NCBI GenBank assembly: GCA_030374805.1
Contig: JARGSG010000207.1
Span: 496,001 to 560,000 of the forward strand
Source of the DNA: Gracilaria gracilis
Taxonomy: Eukaryota > Rhodophyta > Florideophyceae > Gracilariales > Gracilariaceae
Reading direction: 5' to 3'
DNA: 64,000 nucleotides
In this document: positions 1 through 10,099 of the stretch, piece by piece
Layout: the number at the start of each line of letters is the position of its first letter
Position numbering within the stretch: position 1 is the stretch's first letter
Translations under genes and position numbers: made by a program
The notes under the pieces: generated by a model
What the model saw: the letters and a program-made list of their open reading frames with translations, nothing else
Database searches by the model: none
What the model was told of the DNA's origin: nothing

Positions 1-2
1 AA

Positions 3-774
3 GCCGAGAAGAACATCGCGTCAAGTGAAGAGGAATCAAAGCCATCTGAGAGCATCTCTCTCGTTCTCACGAATTGCTGTGCCTTTCTGGCGATTACGCT
101 TATTGTAAGTTTCTTGTTTCTCCTAATCGGTCCCGCAAAGATATCTGTGCGTTTGCTAACAATTGTTCTGGATCTGCGTTTGCTAAACGTGATAGATTAT
201 TGGAGAACTAATGCATGAACAAAACATGCCGGCAGTACTTTTGGTCGGAGGAGGCCTCTTCTCGATGAATGTTCTTCTCACATCCATTCGCATAGAACGT
301 CGTTCGAAGCACAGTAGAAAAGACCAATTTGAGATATCCGCTCGTTCAAGAAACACACGAGAGGTTCCTCATCGGAGTCAGGTATACGTTGGGGACGCAA
401 TTTCCATTGATATGGATTCTTTGTCTGAAGAAAACTATCGACGTTCAAGACGGTTCGCTGTTTTCGAAGACGAGAACGAGAAAGAAACTGATTCTCCATA
501 TCGGAAGCATCGAAGATCAAGGAGCAAACATTTGAAACCAAAAGTGGACAAGCCGAAACGAAGAGAAGCCCGAGCTCCCAAGCGCCTCAAGGATGGCGAC
601 GCTCATCACCGTAAACGCGAGACCCGACGACAGAAGGACAAGCTCAAGTTGGGAGGAAGAAACGAACTTGCACCAGATGAGGTGGAAAGGGCAGAGAGAA
701 GTTCTAGGAAAAAGAAGAAAAGAAAGGTGAAGAAGGTCAGAGTGGCATCTGAACATGCAGTTATTGAAGTTTAG
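3..774 (+). CDS. 3' part of a two-helix membrane protein with a basic tail (5' end outside window)
   Basis: I do not recognise the family. Two reading frames join cleanly through a 91-bp intron at 105-195 (GTAAGT donor, TAG acceptor, CTAAC-like branch sites near 150 and 182), phase 0: exon 3-104, then exon 196-774. The joined protein has a hydrophobic stretch before the intron (ISLVLTNCCAFLAITLI), a short loop, and a second one after it (MPAVLLVGGGLFSMNVLL). It then runs into a ~150-residue hydrophilic tail very rich in Lys/Arg with RRSRSK- and KKKKRK-like clusters. This suggests a membrane protein with a helical hairpin and a charged tail, perhaps nucleic-acid or lipid binding. The intron is inferred from frame continuity and splice consensus. 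The N-terminus lies to the left of the window. Confidence 0.55.
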
Positions 775-1612
775 GCTCATTAAATGTTCTCCTGGTAGAT
801 TTAACAGCAGAGAGCAAAAATCTATCACATTGACATAAAACATGTATTTAGACCATACTTGTGAAGCGACAAGACAATAAGTGTCAAGTGCTTCTTCTGT
901 TTGACAAGGCGAAAGCACAAGCCTAATGTCTCTCAAAACATGAACCTTCATTTGATCATCAATTGTAATACAGACCAGAAAGCAACATGACCCAAAGCTC
1001 TCGCTTCCACCATGATTTCAGTACGCAACAATATGTGCGTATCACGCCGGTTCTTTTACCTGATCTCGCCGACGATATAGGGGTTGGGTGGAAAGGACGT
1101 CGTCAATGGTTTCTTTGGCGACAAAAGCGGTACATGCGGAGCGCATTGTCGTGTGCACACCTTACGCGGCGAGCTCTAGAGGTTGAATGGAGAGGTTCAG
1201 TGAAGAAGAAGGCGATAATCGTCGCAAACGAAACGCTTCTGCGGTCGAAAACACCTTAGGTACCTAATACTTTCTTTGTACCATATTATAGCCCCGTGAG
1301 TGTAGCACGGCTACTGATTTGTGGTTTGTGGCTACGGTGTAGAGATAAGTGTTATAGGTTGTTGGGGTTCTTAGCATACCCCCGCGTACGAGTAATTCAC
1401 GTACGCGTTTCATAAATGAGAGAGATATAGGGTTATGTAGTTACCTTACGAGCTTCCCTCACTATCGGTGTGCAAATCTCAATAGGAAGACCTTCTGCTT
1501 CAACCTAAAACCATGAACCGTCTCGATTAATACTCGAAGCGAAACCCGCGAAAAGTTACTATCAAAGGTGCCAGGTATTCGGGTCGATCTACGGTGCTCA
1601 TGCTCCTTTCCG
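775..1612. other. Intergenic between two convergent genes
   Basis: Spacer between the 3' ends of the membrane-protein gene and the Misato gene. A 90-codon open frame at 987-1259 has no recognisable domain and no support. I see no RNA gene or repeat. Confidence 0.5.
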
Positions 1613-3169
1613 TTAGAGACTATCATAATCTTCGGAGCGACTGTGTAAGGCTTCCCTCACTTCGTCGAAGTCAGTGTGCCCATATCGCCTCTGAGTGTAC
1701 TTCACACTCTTCAACGAATCGCCTAGAGCTTGCAAAGCTCTCCTTCCAGCTTGAGGAACCGTAGCCATCCCAGCAACGATAGAAATCTGTTCAAGTTGAA
1801 CGCCTTCGCAGGATTTCCGTACAAGCTTTCCTTGACGAGAGCTCAATAGAGCAGGGTTGAAGATACTTGGAAACGGAATAGGTAGAGTTACTGGCAACCC
1901 AATTGTTTCGTGGATAGGAAGCTCATCAGACATCCCACGAGACGACATAATCTCAACAGACCGTTGCGTAATTGTCTCTTCCGCCAAAGTTTCACGAGTA
2001 CAAGGTTTCCACGCATCTGATAAATTAACAGTGCCTTCCGTCTCAGTCGCATTCTTTCCGTATTTGAGGTCTTTCTTCGACTTTGGAATGTTACAAAGAA
2101 GGCTTCCGAAACTAGCAAACGGCGCTGGACGCACAAGACTCAACAGACCGCTTAGAGAAGTTGTCAAATGAAGAGGAGTCAATGCGACATCAAGAGCAAG
2201 CCCCAACGCTGCAGAACAATGAAATAAACAATTCTGTACATGCAGCATGGGCATTCTACGCGCAACCTGTGAGGACATCGGTATGTATTCCACAGAATAT
2301 TCTTGGCAAACCGCAGCTAGTCTGGCCTCGTTTTGACACCATATGCTCTCCGCAGCAGAGTCAAATGTACCATCAAAAGCCTCGGCACATGCCTTGGTAG
2401 CAAAGCGGTTCGAGTCGTGGACACCGAAAGTCATCAACGGACAGGACGCTCCTAATTCCTCAACAGCATGTGCGATATAGGCCGAAGTTATACCTGCAAA
2501 AGCATCATCCGCGTTTGATAGAATACTAAGGCCACCGAACGAGTCGCACTCCTCGACGAAAAATCGTAGTTCATCGTACCAGTCTTCCACGTTAGATGAG
2601 GCCAGTTCGTGTCCAGTATCGAAGTAATCCAGATTCGTGACGCCATTATGTACTCCCTGAAGGGCTGTACATGTACGAGGGTGCAGCCGAACCTTGAGGA
2701 AATCAGACCAGTACCTGACATTGCTGAACATTTCTTTGTGTTTACCTTCATCTGATGGATCATGACCGTCTTCCTCCGAAACATCGCTTTGCTGTTGTCT
2801 CTCTTGATTCTGCAGATGGTGAATGTATGCGCTAGGTTTTACCCGTTCCCGAACATAGGTTTGCCGCTGCCCTCCCCATCCTGGTGCTGATATCTCGCTC
2901 TCAGATATGGCATCGGTGAGAACAACACCGGAGTGCGTAGAAAGGGCTCCAAAAGCTCCTGTCGAATCAATCACTTGCACGCGAGGCGCATATCGAAGCC
3001 CAGACCGGTACGATGAAGAGGACGGCGCAATCTCACGAAAAAGAGCCGCGGGTGACAGTTCTCGAAGGTGTACCGGAGTTGCCAGGTATTCATCCTGCAA
3101 GTTCCAAAAGTGAGCTCCTACATAGTTGGCGTATGTCCCTACTTGTACGCTTACGATTTCCTTCGTCAT
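1613..3169 (-). CDS. DML1: Misato/DML1-type tubulin-like protein
   Basis: The 518-residue intronless protein begins with the Misato signature: EIVSVQVGTYANYVGAHFWN followed by LQDE, in the family's N-terminal segment (about residues 4-115). A tubulin/FtsZ-related domain follows, with residues SFGGLSILSNADDAFAG (about 212-228) where tubulins have the nucleotide-loop region. The family (yeast Dml1, animal MSTO1) is linked to mitochondrial distribution, fusion and mtDNA inheritance. The length matches the usual 450-570 residues. The start is the ATG at 3169, which puts the Misato motif directly at the N-terminus as in homologues. An acidic linker (about residues 124-145, SDVSEEDGHDPSDEG) separates the two segments. 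It is convergent with the gene to its left. It could only be another tubulin-superfamily member, but the N-terminal motif argues strongly for Misato. Confidence 0.85.
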   Translation of the reverse strand: MTKEIVSVQVGTYANYVGAHFWNLQDEYLATPVHLRELSPAALFREIAPSSSSYRSGLRYAPRVQVIDSTGAFGALSTHSGVVLTDAISESEISAPGWGGQRQTYVRERVKPSAYIHHLQNQERQQQSDVSEEDGHDPSDEGKHKEMFSNVRYWSDFLKVRLHPRTCTALQGVHNGVTNLDYFDTGHELASSNVEDWYDELRFFVEECDSFGGLSILSNADDAFAGITSAYIAHAVEELGASCPLMTFGVHDSNRFATKACAEAFDGTFDSAAESIWCQNEARLAAVCQEYSVEYIPMSSQVARRMPMLHVQNCLFHCSAALGLALDVALTPLHLTTSLSGLLSLVRPAPFASFGSLLCNIPKSKKDLKYGKNATETEGTVNLSDAWKPCTRETLAEETITQRSVEIMSSRGMSDELPIHETIGLPVTLPIPFPSIFNPALLSSRQGKLVRKSCEGVQLEQISIVAGMATVPQAGRRALQALGDSLKSVKYTQRRYGHTDFDEVREALHSRSEDYDSL

Positions 3170-4611
3170 CTGTTCTCAGCAAGGTTTTCATCGCGATGGC
3201 GAGAAAAGCTGTCGCGTACAAAGACTAGTGTAGACGACGACTTTCCCGGGAAACATAACCTTGATCCACGATCACGGCATCATGGCTTCCAAAAGACATC
3301 GTGATGCAGAACTCATTCCATTTTGAGATGATCCTTTTATCGTAATCTCCCCACTGTAATGCACTGTGTGTCAAGCGGGTGGGCCGCAACAAGGTCCTTG
3401 TTGGTCCGGCCAGCATGTTGGTCCAGCTTGCGTCAATTCTCCTCAGGGCCTCAGGGCCTCAGGGCCCCAGGAGAAGAGTCGCAAGCTCTCCAGCTGCACC
3501 AAGTTGGTAGACAGCAGGGGCTTGGTACCAACGGTAGACAGGAGTGCGTACCGAGAGAACAAAGGGATCAAAGAAGTGTTGTCAGGCAAGAACCAAAGCG
3601 CTAATGAACCTGTTGTGTACAAGAGTTATTTGCACTGGCGTGCCACGCGGAACAGAAAAAGTGAGGATGCAGAGATCATATTGACACTCTGGAGGAATGA
3701 TTAGACAGTGCCGCAGAAGTTCCTGGCCTTCCTAAAGCAAGAGAACATTTTGAGGTAGTTCTCCTTTAATGTAGCAAGTAGCAAGTATAACATTAAAGCC
3801 AATAGACAAGAAGACGACAGCTCACAGAGAGTCGGTTCACCTTAGTTCCTAGTGAAAGTGCATAAATCAAACTATCGATGCTCATGTATCATAGCAACAT
3901 ATCTCTGTGATTGACAAAAGACGGCATTGGGCACGCAGACAAACTCTCTGATCCTGCAGGCGCGAGTAGCCCTGCAAGTCCCACTAACTACTCGCGCATG
4001 CAAGTAGCACGCAAACGCGTCTTCTCACAACGCGATTGGTACCCAGGGTGGGAGGAGTGGGTGTTTGCGACTAGAATAGAAGCAGAATGCGAGAGTGGAG
4101 CGGCGCATGTCATGGAAATTAGCACTTGTGCGACAACCGTTGATACCGTTTCACCTTTTTAAAATATACCTTCGTGCTCGTGCGCAACAGGAACACGCTC
4201 ACATGCTCGCTCGCCGTTGTCGTGCTGTGTATCCTTCCAAATGCCAGTGTTTTTTTATCAAATTTGTTGGATCTTTTGAAGCACTGTTCCATACAACATG
4301 CAAATTCGCATATACGAATTTGCGCTGCCTTATGAGGATACTTGGGCGCCTGCACGCCGCCAATTAGGCAACGGGTGGACAATGGGCATGCTTTGATACC
4401 GATCTTCTACGTGAGCTGTGGCTAATCACCATTGCGTAAGAGTTAATCAACTGTGATGGAGACCGTTCATCCAATGCACGAGAAAATGAGATTGACGTGC
4501 GTAGGACATGCGATATGATAGCTCCCTCATTGTGTACAAGATTCCCATCATGCTGAAAGAGACCGAGCTCAGACGCTTCGAGTCCACTTTGCAAGGTATC
4601 GCGTAGATACA
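3170..4611. other. Intergenic between divergent Misato and hydrolase-fusion genes
   Basis: About 1.4 kb of upstream sequence for two divergent genes. Open frames at 3359-3704 and 3911-4382 overlap on both strands, lack recognisable domains, and the longest begins with GTG, so I do not call genes. A short tandem repeat lies at 3443-3466. Confidence 0.5.
3443..3466. repeat. Short tandem repeat, 8-bp unit x3
   Basis: Three back-to-back copies of TCAGGGCC in the intergenic region upstream of the Misato gene. Confidence 0.8.
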
Positions 4612-6786
4612 ATGAGCACTCAGCCTTTATTCGTCAGCAGCTTTCTGGGCAACTTTTCCCACATCAACGCAGCAAAAAATGAGACACTACCGAAGATGTG
4701 TATGTCCTCGAATGGCAAACCATCCGTGTCTGCATCACCTGCATCACGTCGTTCCGTCGTATGGTTCCGGGAGGGGGATTTGAGAGTGGAGGATCATCCC
4801 GGCCTTGAAAACGCAGCCTTGCAAACAGCTGAAGCTCTAGCTCCCCTACTTATTTGCACACCAAAGACAAGTCTTCAAATGCTTCAGGCTGCCAAAAGAA
4901 TGCAAAGAGAATTGAATGAGAGAGGTTCTCATCTCATCGTGCGTTTCTCTGAAGATGAGGCCAAGGGAGTGGTAGACTTCATCAACGAGTACAAAGCAGA
5001 TAGTGTGTACGTGCACATGGACGTGGAACATGAAGCACGGTCAGTGCTGCAGGAGGTGGCTAGTAAAACGAATGGCTCCACCGAGATTCGCGGATGGAAC
5101 TCTAGTCTGCTTGATTGGGGAGAGGATTCACATGCGCTACTGAAAGACATGCCTGATGAATATCCAAAGTTTCAGAAGTGGAATAGGAGACCAAGCACTG
5201 TTTCAAAGCCTTCATCTGAACCTCAAAGAATTCATCAAACTTCTGGGTTAGAAGCACAAGAATTCCTTTTGCCAGACGTGGCAAAACAGGTGCTTGAATC
5301 TCATAATGTAACCGAGGAACGTGAGCACTTTAACGCCGTGTTCGAGAAGGATCAATTGTTCGTGAACGCTATCAAATCCGACCCTGACCGTGATAGATAT
5401 GGAGAGGAAGCAATCAGAAAGTTTTTGGAGGCTTCAGACGCCTACAAGAACCCAGACCCTGGTCGATCTGTTGCCGAAATCTTTCATCAGGGTGCACTGT
5501 CGCCCCACAGGATGTGTCAGATTGTTCATGATCACGAAAGGAGTAATGGGAGATTGTGGAGACCATTCTACCGCGAAGGTGCAAAGCAGCTTTTGAATCT
5601 TTTGGAAGCCAAGGAGTTTGCCACGATGCTCGCGAGGAGAGACATTTCACTAGAAAATGCGGTCGACGGCGAACATGAAGCCAAATTCTGGAAGTGGAAC
5701 GGTTACTTGGTGCGATATATTGAGGAGGGCAAGGAACATAATTCAGACGGCAAACCGCCCTTGCTTTTGATTCATGGATTTGGCGCTAGCTCTCAACACT
5801 ACAGGAGGAGTATTCGAGAATTGAAGAACCACTATCATGTTTACGCTGTGGATCTAATTGGCTTTGGGAGATCCGAGAAGCCTCCGACCCAATACACGCA
5901 GGCCTTTTGGGAATGTTTGATATGGGACTTTGTGGAAAAGGTTGTGCAGCAACCTGTCTTCATTGCTGGAAACAGTATTGGTAAGTGAATGAATTCATAC
6001 TTCCTTGCGAAAATCTTGTTCTGACGTAGTTGACTCTTTTTCGACATGAAATGTGGCACAACATGGAACAGGTGGATACTTTGCATGTGCTTTTGGGGCA
6101 GATGCTTACCGATCATACTGCAAAGGAGTATGTCTGATCAACTCCGCGGGGAAACTAGAAGACTTGAACTCACCAAAGGCAAAGAGTACGGCAAGGGAAT
6201 CCTTGTTTCAAAACGTGATGAAGAATTCCGCCTTTGCGCGAATGTTTGCGGCGAACTTTCTTCTGAATAGCTTGAGAGGGAGAATTGACAAAACTCTCCG
6301 GCTCGTATATCCTACAAATCCTGAAGCTGCCGATGAGCAGTTGTTCGCAGAGATCAGGAGGAATTCGTTGGATTATAGTGCTGCAAGCGTTCTCGCAAGC
6401 GGGCTCATATTGCCCCCGCCACGTTCTCTGAGTGATCTTCTGCAAAAGTATGAAGGTCCATTGCTAGTGTTTCAGGGTGAACTCGATCCATTGAACAACG
6501 CCAAAGGGAGAGCGGATACGATCCATCAACAGTATCCAGAAGCTCGGGTTGTTCGCGTACAGGCAGGGTAAGTGAACGGGACATGTCTCATTTTGTTGGA
6601 AAGCGCAAGAATTCTAACCCACACTTTCTGTCTCTCTTTCTTTTTGTTATTCGCGTATAACATGACAGCCATTGCCCTCATGAAGAAGACTCGACGACAT
6701 TTGTTAAGGAAATCATCCAATGGATGGATATGGAATGCGCAGAGAAGGAAGACAAAGCACCGGCACAGACTCTCGCTAGTCTCTAG
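4612..6786 (+). CDS. Photolyase-like N-terminal domain fused to alpha/beta hydrolase
   Basis: Three exons, 4612-5980, 6072-6567 and 6669-6786, with GTAAGT donors and AG acceptors (introns 91 and 101 bp, phases 1 and 2), give 660 residues. Residues 1-45 are Ser/Ala-rich and resemble an organelle transit peptide. Residues ~46-200 match the DNA photolyase/cryptochrome N-terminal antenna domain (VVWFREGDLRVEDHPGLENA). The photolyase FAD-binding domain is missing. From ~residue 350 an alpha/beta hydrolase follows: oxyanion region LLLIHGFGASSQHYRR, nucleophile elbow GNSIGG (Ser455, created across the first splice), Asp595 in GELDPLNN, and His623 in GHCPHEE (created across the second splice). The intact triad predicts an active hydrolase; the substrate is unknown. 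Fusions of this kind are known in plants and algae. The splice junctions regenerate both catalytic motifs, which makes the model strong. Confidence 0.88.
5981..6071 (+). other. Intron 1 of the hydrolase fusion gene
   Basis: 91 bp, GTAAGT...CAG, phase 1. Its removal rebuilds the GNSIGG nucleophile elbow. Confidence 0.88.
6568..6668 (+). other. Intron 2 of the hydrolase fusion gene
   Basis: 101 bp, GTAAGT...CAG, phase 2, with a pyrimidine-rich stretch before the acceptor. Its removal rebuilds the catalytic His motif. Confidence 0.88.
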
Positions 6787-6866
6787 AAACTGGTGTGATC
6801 GATATACTAAGAAAAAGTTGTCGACGACAGCGGAGGCATTGGGTATTGTGTTTGAGGGACCGACTT

Positions 6867-7583
6867 TCACGGCGAGAGACTCGTGATGACTTGTCTGGCG
6901 ATATCTTCATGGAGCTCAAAGAATGCTGGAGCTTCGAACATGACTTCTTTGCCGGCCAGGATTGCTTCTCGAAGATGATGACCAATGACCAGATTTTCCC
7001 CCGTGGAGAATGTTTGGCTTACGCTTTGACCGGGGCTGTAAATTAGGGTGCTTTGCTGCCAATGTGCGTAGGTGAATTCACCAATAGGCCACACACTCAC
7101 AGGATTACCCCACTGGGAGGCGACGGAACGGCTTCCCGTGGCGATGTGCGATCTGCTGGGTAGAACTTGGTCGGACGGAGGCAGGGATTGCTTCATGTAC
7201 TGTTCCAAATCTAGAAAGAATGTGGCACCCTGTTCACCGTAAGTGCTTGGATCTAGCAGGTCAGAGGCTGGAGCGCATCGGGTAAAGTGTGATGGAGAGG
7301 TGAACTGCGAGCCTCTCCAGAGCAGCAGTTGTTGGCACTGAGGATGTGGGAGAGACAATGATTTTATAAATGGTGAACAGTGCGTGCGTATTTGCTGTGC
7401 TACCTTGTGCTGGTCCATGGGTTTAGAGAGCGCGGATGCAACAGGCAGAGCGTTTGAGACTGCTAGCGCGGGGAGGGTGAGGAAAAGAGTCTGCACAAGC
7501 GTCCTCCGGGAGCACGTATGAGCGTTGTAGGGATGAGTATGGTTTGGCTTTTGCGCGCCTGCGTAAGCGAAAGCTGGGGTCAT
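6867..7583 (-). CDS. Putative thylakoid-lumen protein with twin-arginine signal
   Basis: Unrecognised family, 238 residues from the first ATG (7583). The frame is open further upstream, but only from a GTG. The N-terminus shows a bipartite plastid-targeting layout: a short Ala/Pro/Asn/His transit-like stretch, then a twin arginine (CSRRTLVQ, Arg26-27), a hydrophobic core LFLTLPALAVSNALPVA and an ASA-type cleavage site near residue 50. The mature part is soluble and contains LLLWRGSQFTS, DPSTYGEQGATFFLDLEQY and a C-terminal LVIGHHLREAILAGKEVMFE segment. Twin-arginine plus AxA is the usual lumen-import signal through the Tat pathway, so lumen location is an inference from the sequence. The gene is convergent with the hydrolase fusion (stops 80 bp apart) and divergent from 14-3-3. 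Confidence 0.6.
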   Translation of the reverse strand: MTPAFAYAGAQKPNHTHPYNAHTCSRRTLVQTLFLTLPALAVSNALPVASALSKPMDQHKVAQQIRTHCSPFIKSLSLPHPQCQQLLLWRGSQFTSPSHFTRCAPASDLLDPSTYGEQGATFFLDLEQYMKQSLPPSDQVLPSRSHIATGSRSVASQWGNPVSVWPIGEFTYAHWQQSTLIYSPGQSVSQTFSTGENLVIGHHLREAILAGKEVMFEAPAFFELHEDIARQVITSLSP

Positions 7584-8565
7584 AGTGCCCCTTGTAGACA
7601 GGCTTGATGAGAGAAGACGCGGGTGGTGGTTGACGGCGGATTGGAGATTAGCCTGCTGGAGCGGCTCGACAGAGTCCGGCACACAGACGTTGACGGCTGC
7701 GCACGACGTCGACGAAGCTGGGCGGGGGGCTGCGTGTGGCCGGGCGCTATTGGCGGGACGAAGGCGGTGCAGCTGTACGGCACTCGAGACCGCGCGCGTG
7801 GGGGAGCATCACTGGCGCGCAGGCGGCAGGTGGAAGGGTGCCTGCAACACGCGGCGCGACGCTCTCACAGCGCTGACGGGCGACAACACGCCACGCAAAT
7901 CGCACGCGCCAACACACACGCGCGATAGATTCTTCTGACTTCCGCTTCTGAGAAGGCGACGCCCTCCGCCTCTTCTCGCGCGCGGCGTGAGAGAGGAGGA
8001 CTCGCTGCGCGCGCGCCGAAACGCCGCCGCGCGCGCGCGAGCATTATTATTGGAGCGTTGAATTACGCTTGTGTAAGGCGCGGCTGACAGCCAAGATTCG
8101 CCAAATCTGAACCGGCCACGCCGCTACTTTTTCGCCCTTTTTTCGCGTTTGCTTTTCGCACTTGCAGCGCGCGCTCCATCGCGCACTGCCCGCCCGCGTT
8201 GGCGCTGCCGCCTCATTCCGACTTCCACCGCTGTTCAATCGCTTTTGACGCGCGTTATTATAGATATCCGCGCCCCCCCCCCCGCCCGCCGTCATTCCCC
8301 CTCTTTACTCCCGCTCTAACACCCTCCCCCTCCCCCCACCCACCGGCTTGCTCTACGTTCCTCTCCCGTCCCGTTCCGCATCGCGCCTCCCCGCTGCCCT
8401 TCAGCTCCGCGCCGCCTTCTCCGTCCGTCGGATCTGCCGAGGCGCTTCGTCTCGTGTCCCTCACCCTTGTCTGCTCGTGCTGTGCGCCCGTGTCCTGCTC
8501 GAGCCGCAAGCGCCCCTTTTGTTCCACTTTAGCACATTAATCAACCCCAGATCGCCCCTTCTACG
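7584..8565. promoter_or_regulatory. GC-rich bidirectional promoter region between lumen protein and 14-3-3 genes
   Basis: This ~1 kb divergent spacer is dense in CpG. It includes alternating CG runs at about 8005-8039, an 11-C run at 8273-8283 and a long pyrimidine-rich strand (about 8290-8540) just upstream of the 14-3-3 ATG. Overlapping open frames on both strands here are the usual by-product of GC-rich DNA. No TATA box was evident. The promoter role is inferred from the divergent layout. Confidence 0.45.
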
Positions 8566-9703
8566 ATGGACCCGGCAACGCGTGAGAAGCATGTCTACAT
8601 CGCAAAGCTGGCCGAACAGGCTGAGCGCTATGACGGTATGTGGTCTGTCCCGCGCACGTTTCCTTCTCGACGTCATCTACGTGTACGCCCCCGAATCCAA
8701 TCCGCTGCTCACGCCCGCGTCGCAACTTGCTTTTCGCTCCATGCCTTGCGCTCGCGCCTGCTTCTTGGCGCCTATCCTCGTGCGCAATCCGAGTGCGTCT
8801 CGTTGCTTTTGATTCACTTTTCTGACTTTTGCTTTCGCTTTCCTGTCCACTGATCCTCGCTTCTTGGCGTTGCGTTTCGTGTTTACGATGCATTGATGTG
8901 TAACAGAAATGGTTGCGGAGATGAGTAAAGTTGCCCTGCAAACCGATAGCGAGACTCCGGAACTCAGCGTAGAAGAGAGAAATCTGCTTTCCGTCGCCTA
9001 CAAGAATGTGATCGGCTCACGACGTGCCTCCTGGAGAATCATCTCTTCCATTGAGCAGAAGGAGGAGTCAATGGGTCACGAGAAGAACGCCTCTGTCAAT
9101 CAGGAGTACAGAGTGTCTATCGAGAAGGAGCTCAATCAGATTTGCGAAGACATTCTCACCTTGTTAGACAAGAACCTCATCCCGTCCGCGCAGTCTGGCG
9201 AGTCAAAGGTGTTCTACTACAAGATGAAGGGTGACTATCACCGTTATGTGGCTGAGTTTTCGGGAGGTGATGCACGCCATAAGTCTGCTCAGAGCTCTCT
9301 TGATGCGTACAAGTCCGCTACCGATATTGCCATGACGGAGCTTCCACCTACGCACCCGATCCGCCTGGGACTGGCGCTCAACTTCTCTGTCTTCTACTAT
9401 GAAATTCTTGATGCTCCGGACGCCGCGTGCAGTCTTGCCAAGCAAGCTTTTGATGACGCCATAGCCGAACTGGATACCCTCAATGAAGACTCGTATAAGG
9501 ATTCCACACTGATCATGCAACTGTTGCGGGACAACCTTACCCTGTGGACAAGGTTCGTTATTTATTTCATTCTTTGTCGTCGATACTTTGTGCTCAAACT
9601 AGTTTTTAACTAACCTTTTTTCCGTTTTGTTCTTTTTCAACACAGTGACCTTCCTGAGGAACGCAACGATCAATCGCAGCCGTCTGATGAATTAGAAAAG
9701 TAA
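8566..9703 (+). CDS. 14-3-3 protein
   Basis: Three exons, 8566-8635, 8907-9552 and 9646-9703, give 257 residues, the normal family length. Exon 1 gives [20 protein letters not shown]; exon 2 continues with [14 protein letters not shown]. It carries the family signatures [20 protein letters not shown], the phosphopeptide-groove residues (Lys/Arg in [16 protein letters not shown]) and helix 9 ([18 protein letters not shown]), with an acidic C-tail ending DELEK. 14-3-3 dimers bind phosphoserine/threonine motifs in many signalling and metabolic proteins in cytosol and nucleus. Intron 1 is 271 bp (GTATGT) and intron 2 is 93 bp with a less usual GTTCGT donor and a TAACTAAC branch-like site; removing it rebuilds the invariant WTSD. 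Confidence 0.95.
8636..8906 (+). other. Intron 1 of 14-3-3 gene
   Basis: 271 bp, GTATGT...CAG, phase 1. It is the longest confident intron in the window. Confidence 0.9.
9553..9645 (+). other. Intron 2 of 14-3-3 gene
   Basis: 93 bp, GTTCGT...CAG, phase 2, with TTAACTAAC about 35 bp before the acceptor. Confidence 0.88.
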
Positions 9704-10099
9704 TGTGCCATAAGGCTAGTTGAGGCTTCGCAACGGTCAAACAGTGCCAACAAATCATGGGACTTTGTTGGCCATGACTGGTTCGACTGAATCTCAGTTT
9801 GAGTTATGTCTAGCTTTTGCGCAGCGAGAGGTTGAGAGATCGAAGGTGAGAATAGAAACTCTGATGATTCAGATAAAAGTGGCGATCACACTAGAACTGA
9901 CGTGTTTGCTGATGCCGATTCCTTCCCTTGCACCATTCGGAGTTGTAGACAGATTTCGAGACTAGATCTACTTCGCTCTGGATGCGTTTGCTTCGTTAGT
10001 ATTGTCCACTGTCTACTGGGCAACCTCTAGTTCACTAGACTGGACTCCTATACATTTACAGTATGACAACCTATGCTTTAACACCTGCATCTGAATCAT
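9704..10099. other. Spacer between convergent 14-3-3 and p24 genes
   Basis: About 400 bp of 3' flanking sequence. The open frame at 9720-9965 shows nothing protein-like. Confidence 0.5.

Noticed and set aside
3366..3704. 112-codon frame upstream of the hydrolase fusion
   Set aside because: It starts with GTG, includes a simple tandem repeat and shows no recognisable domain.
7585..8540. Open frames in the GC-rich promoter region
   Set aside because: High GC lowers stop frequency; frames overlap on both strands and lack features.
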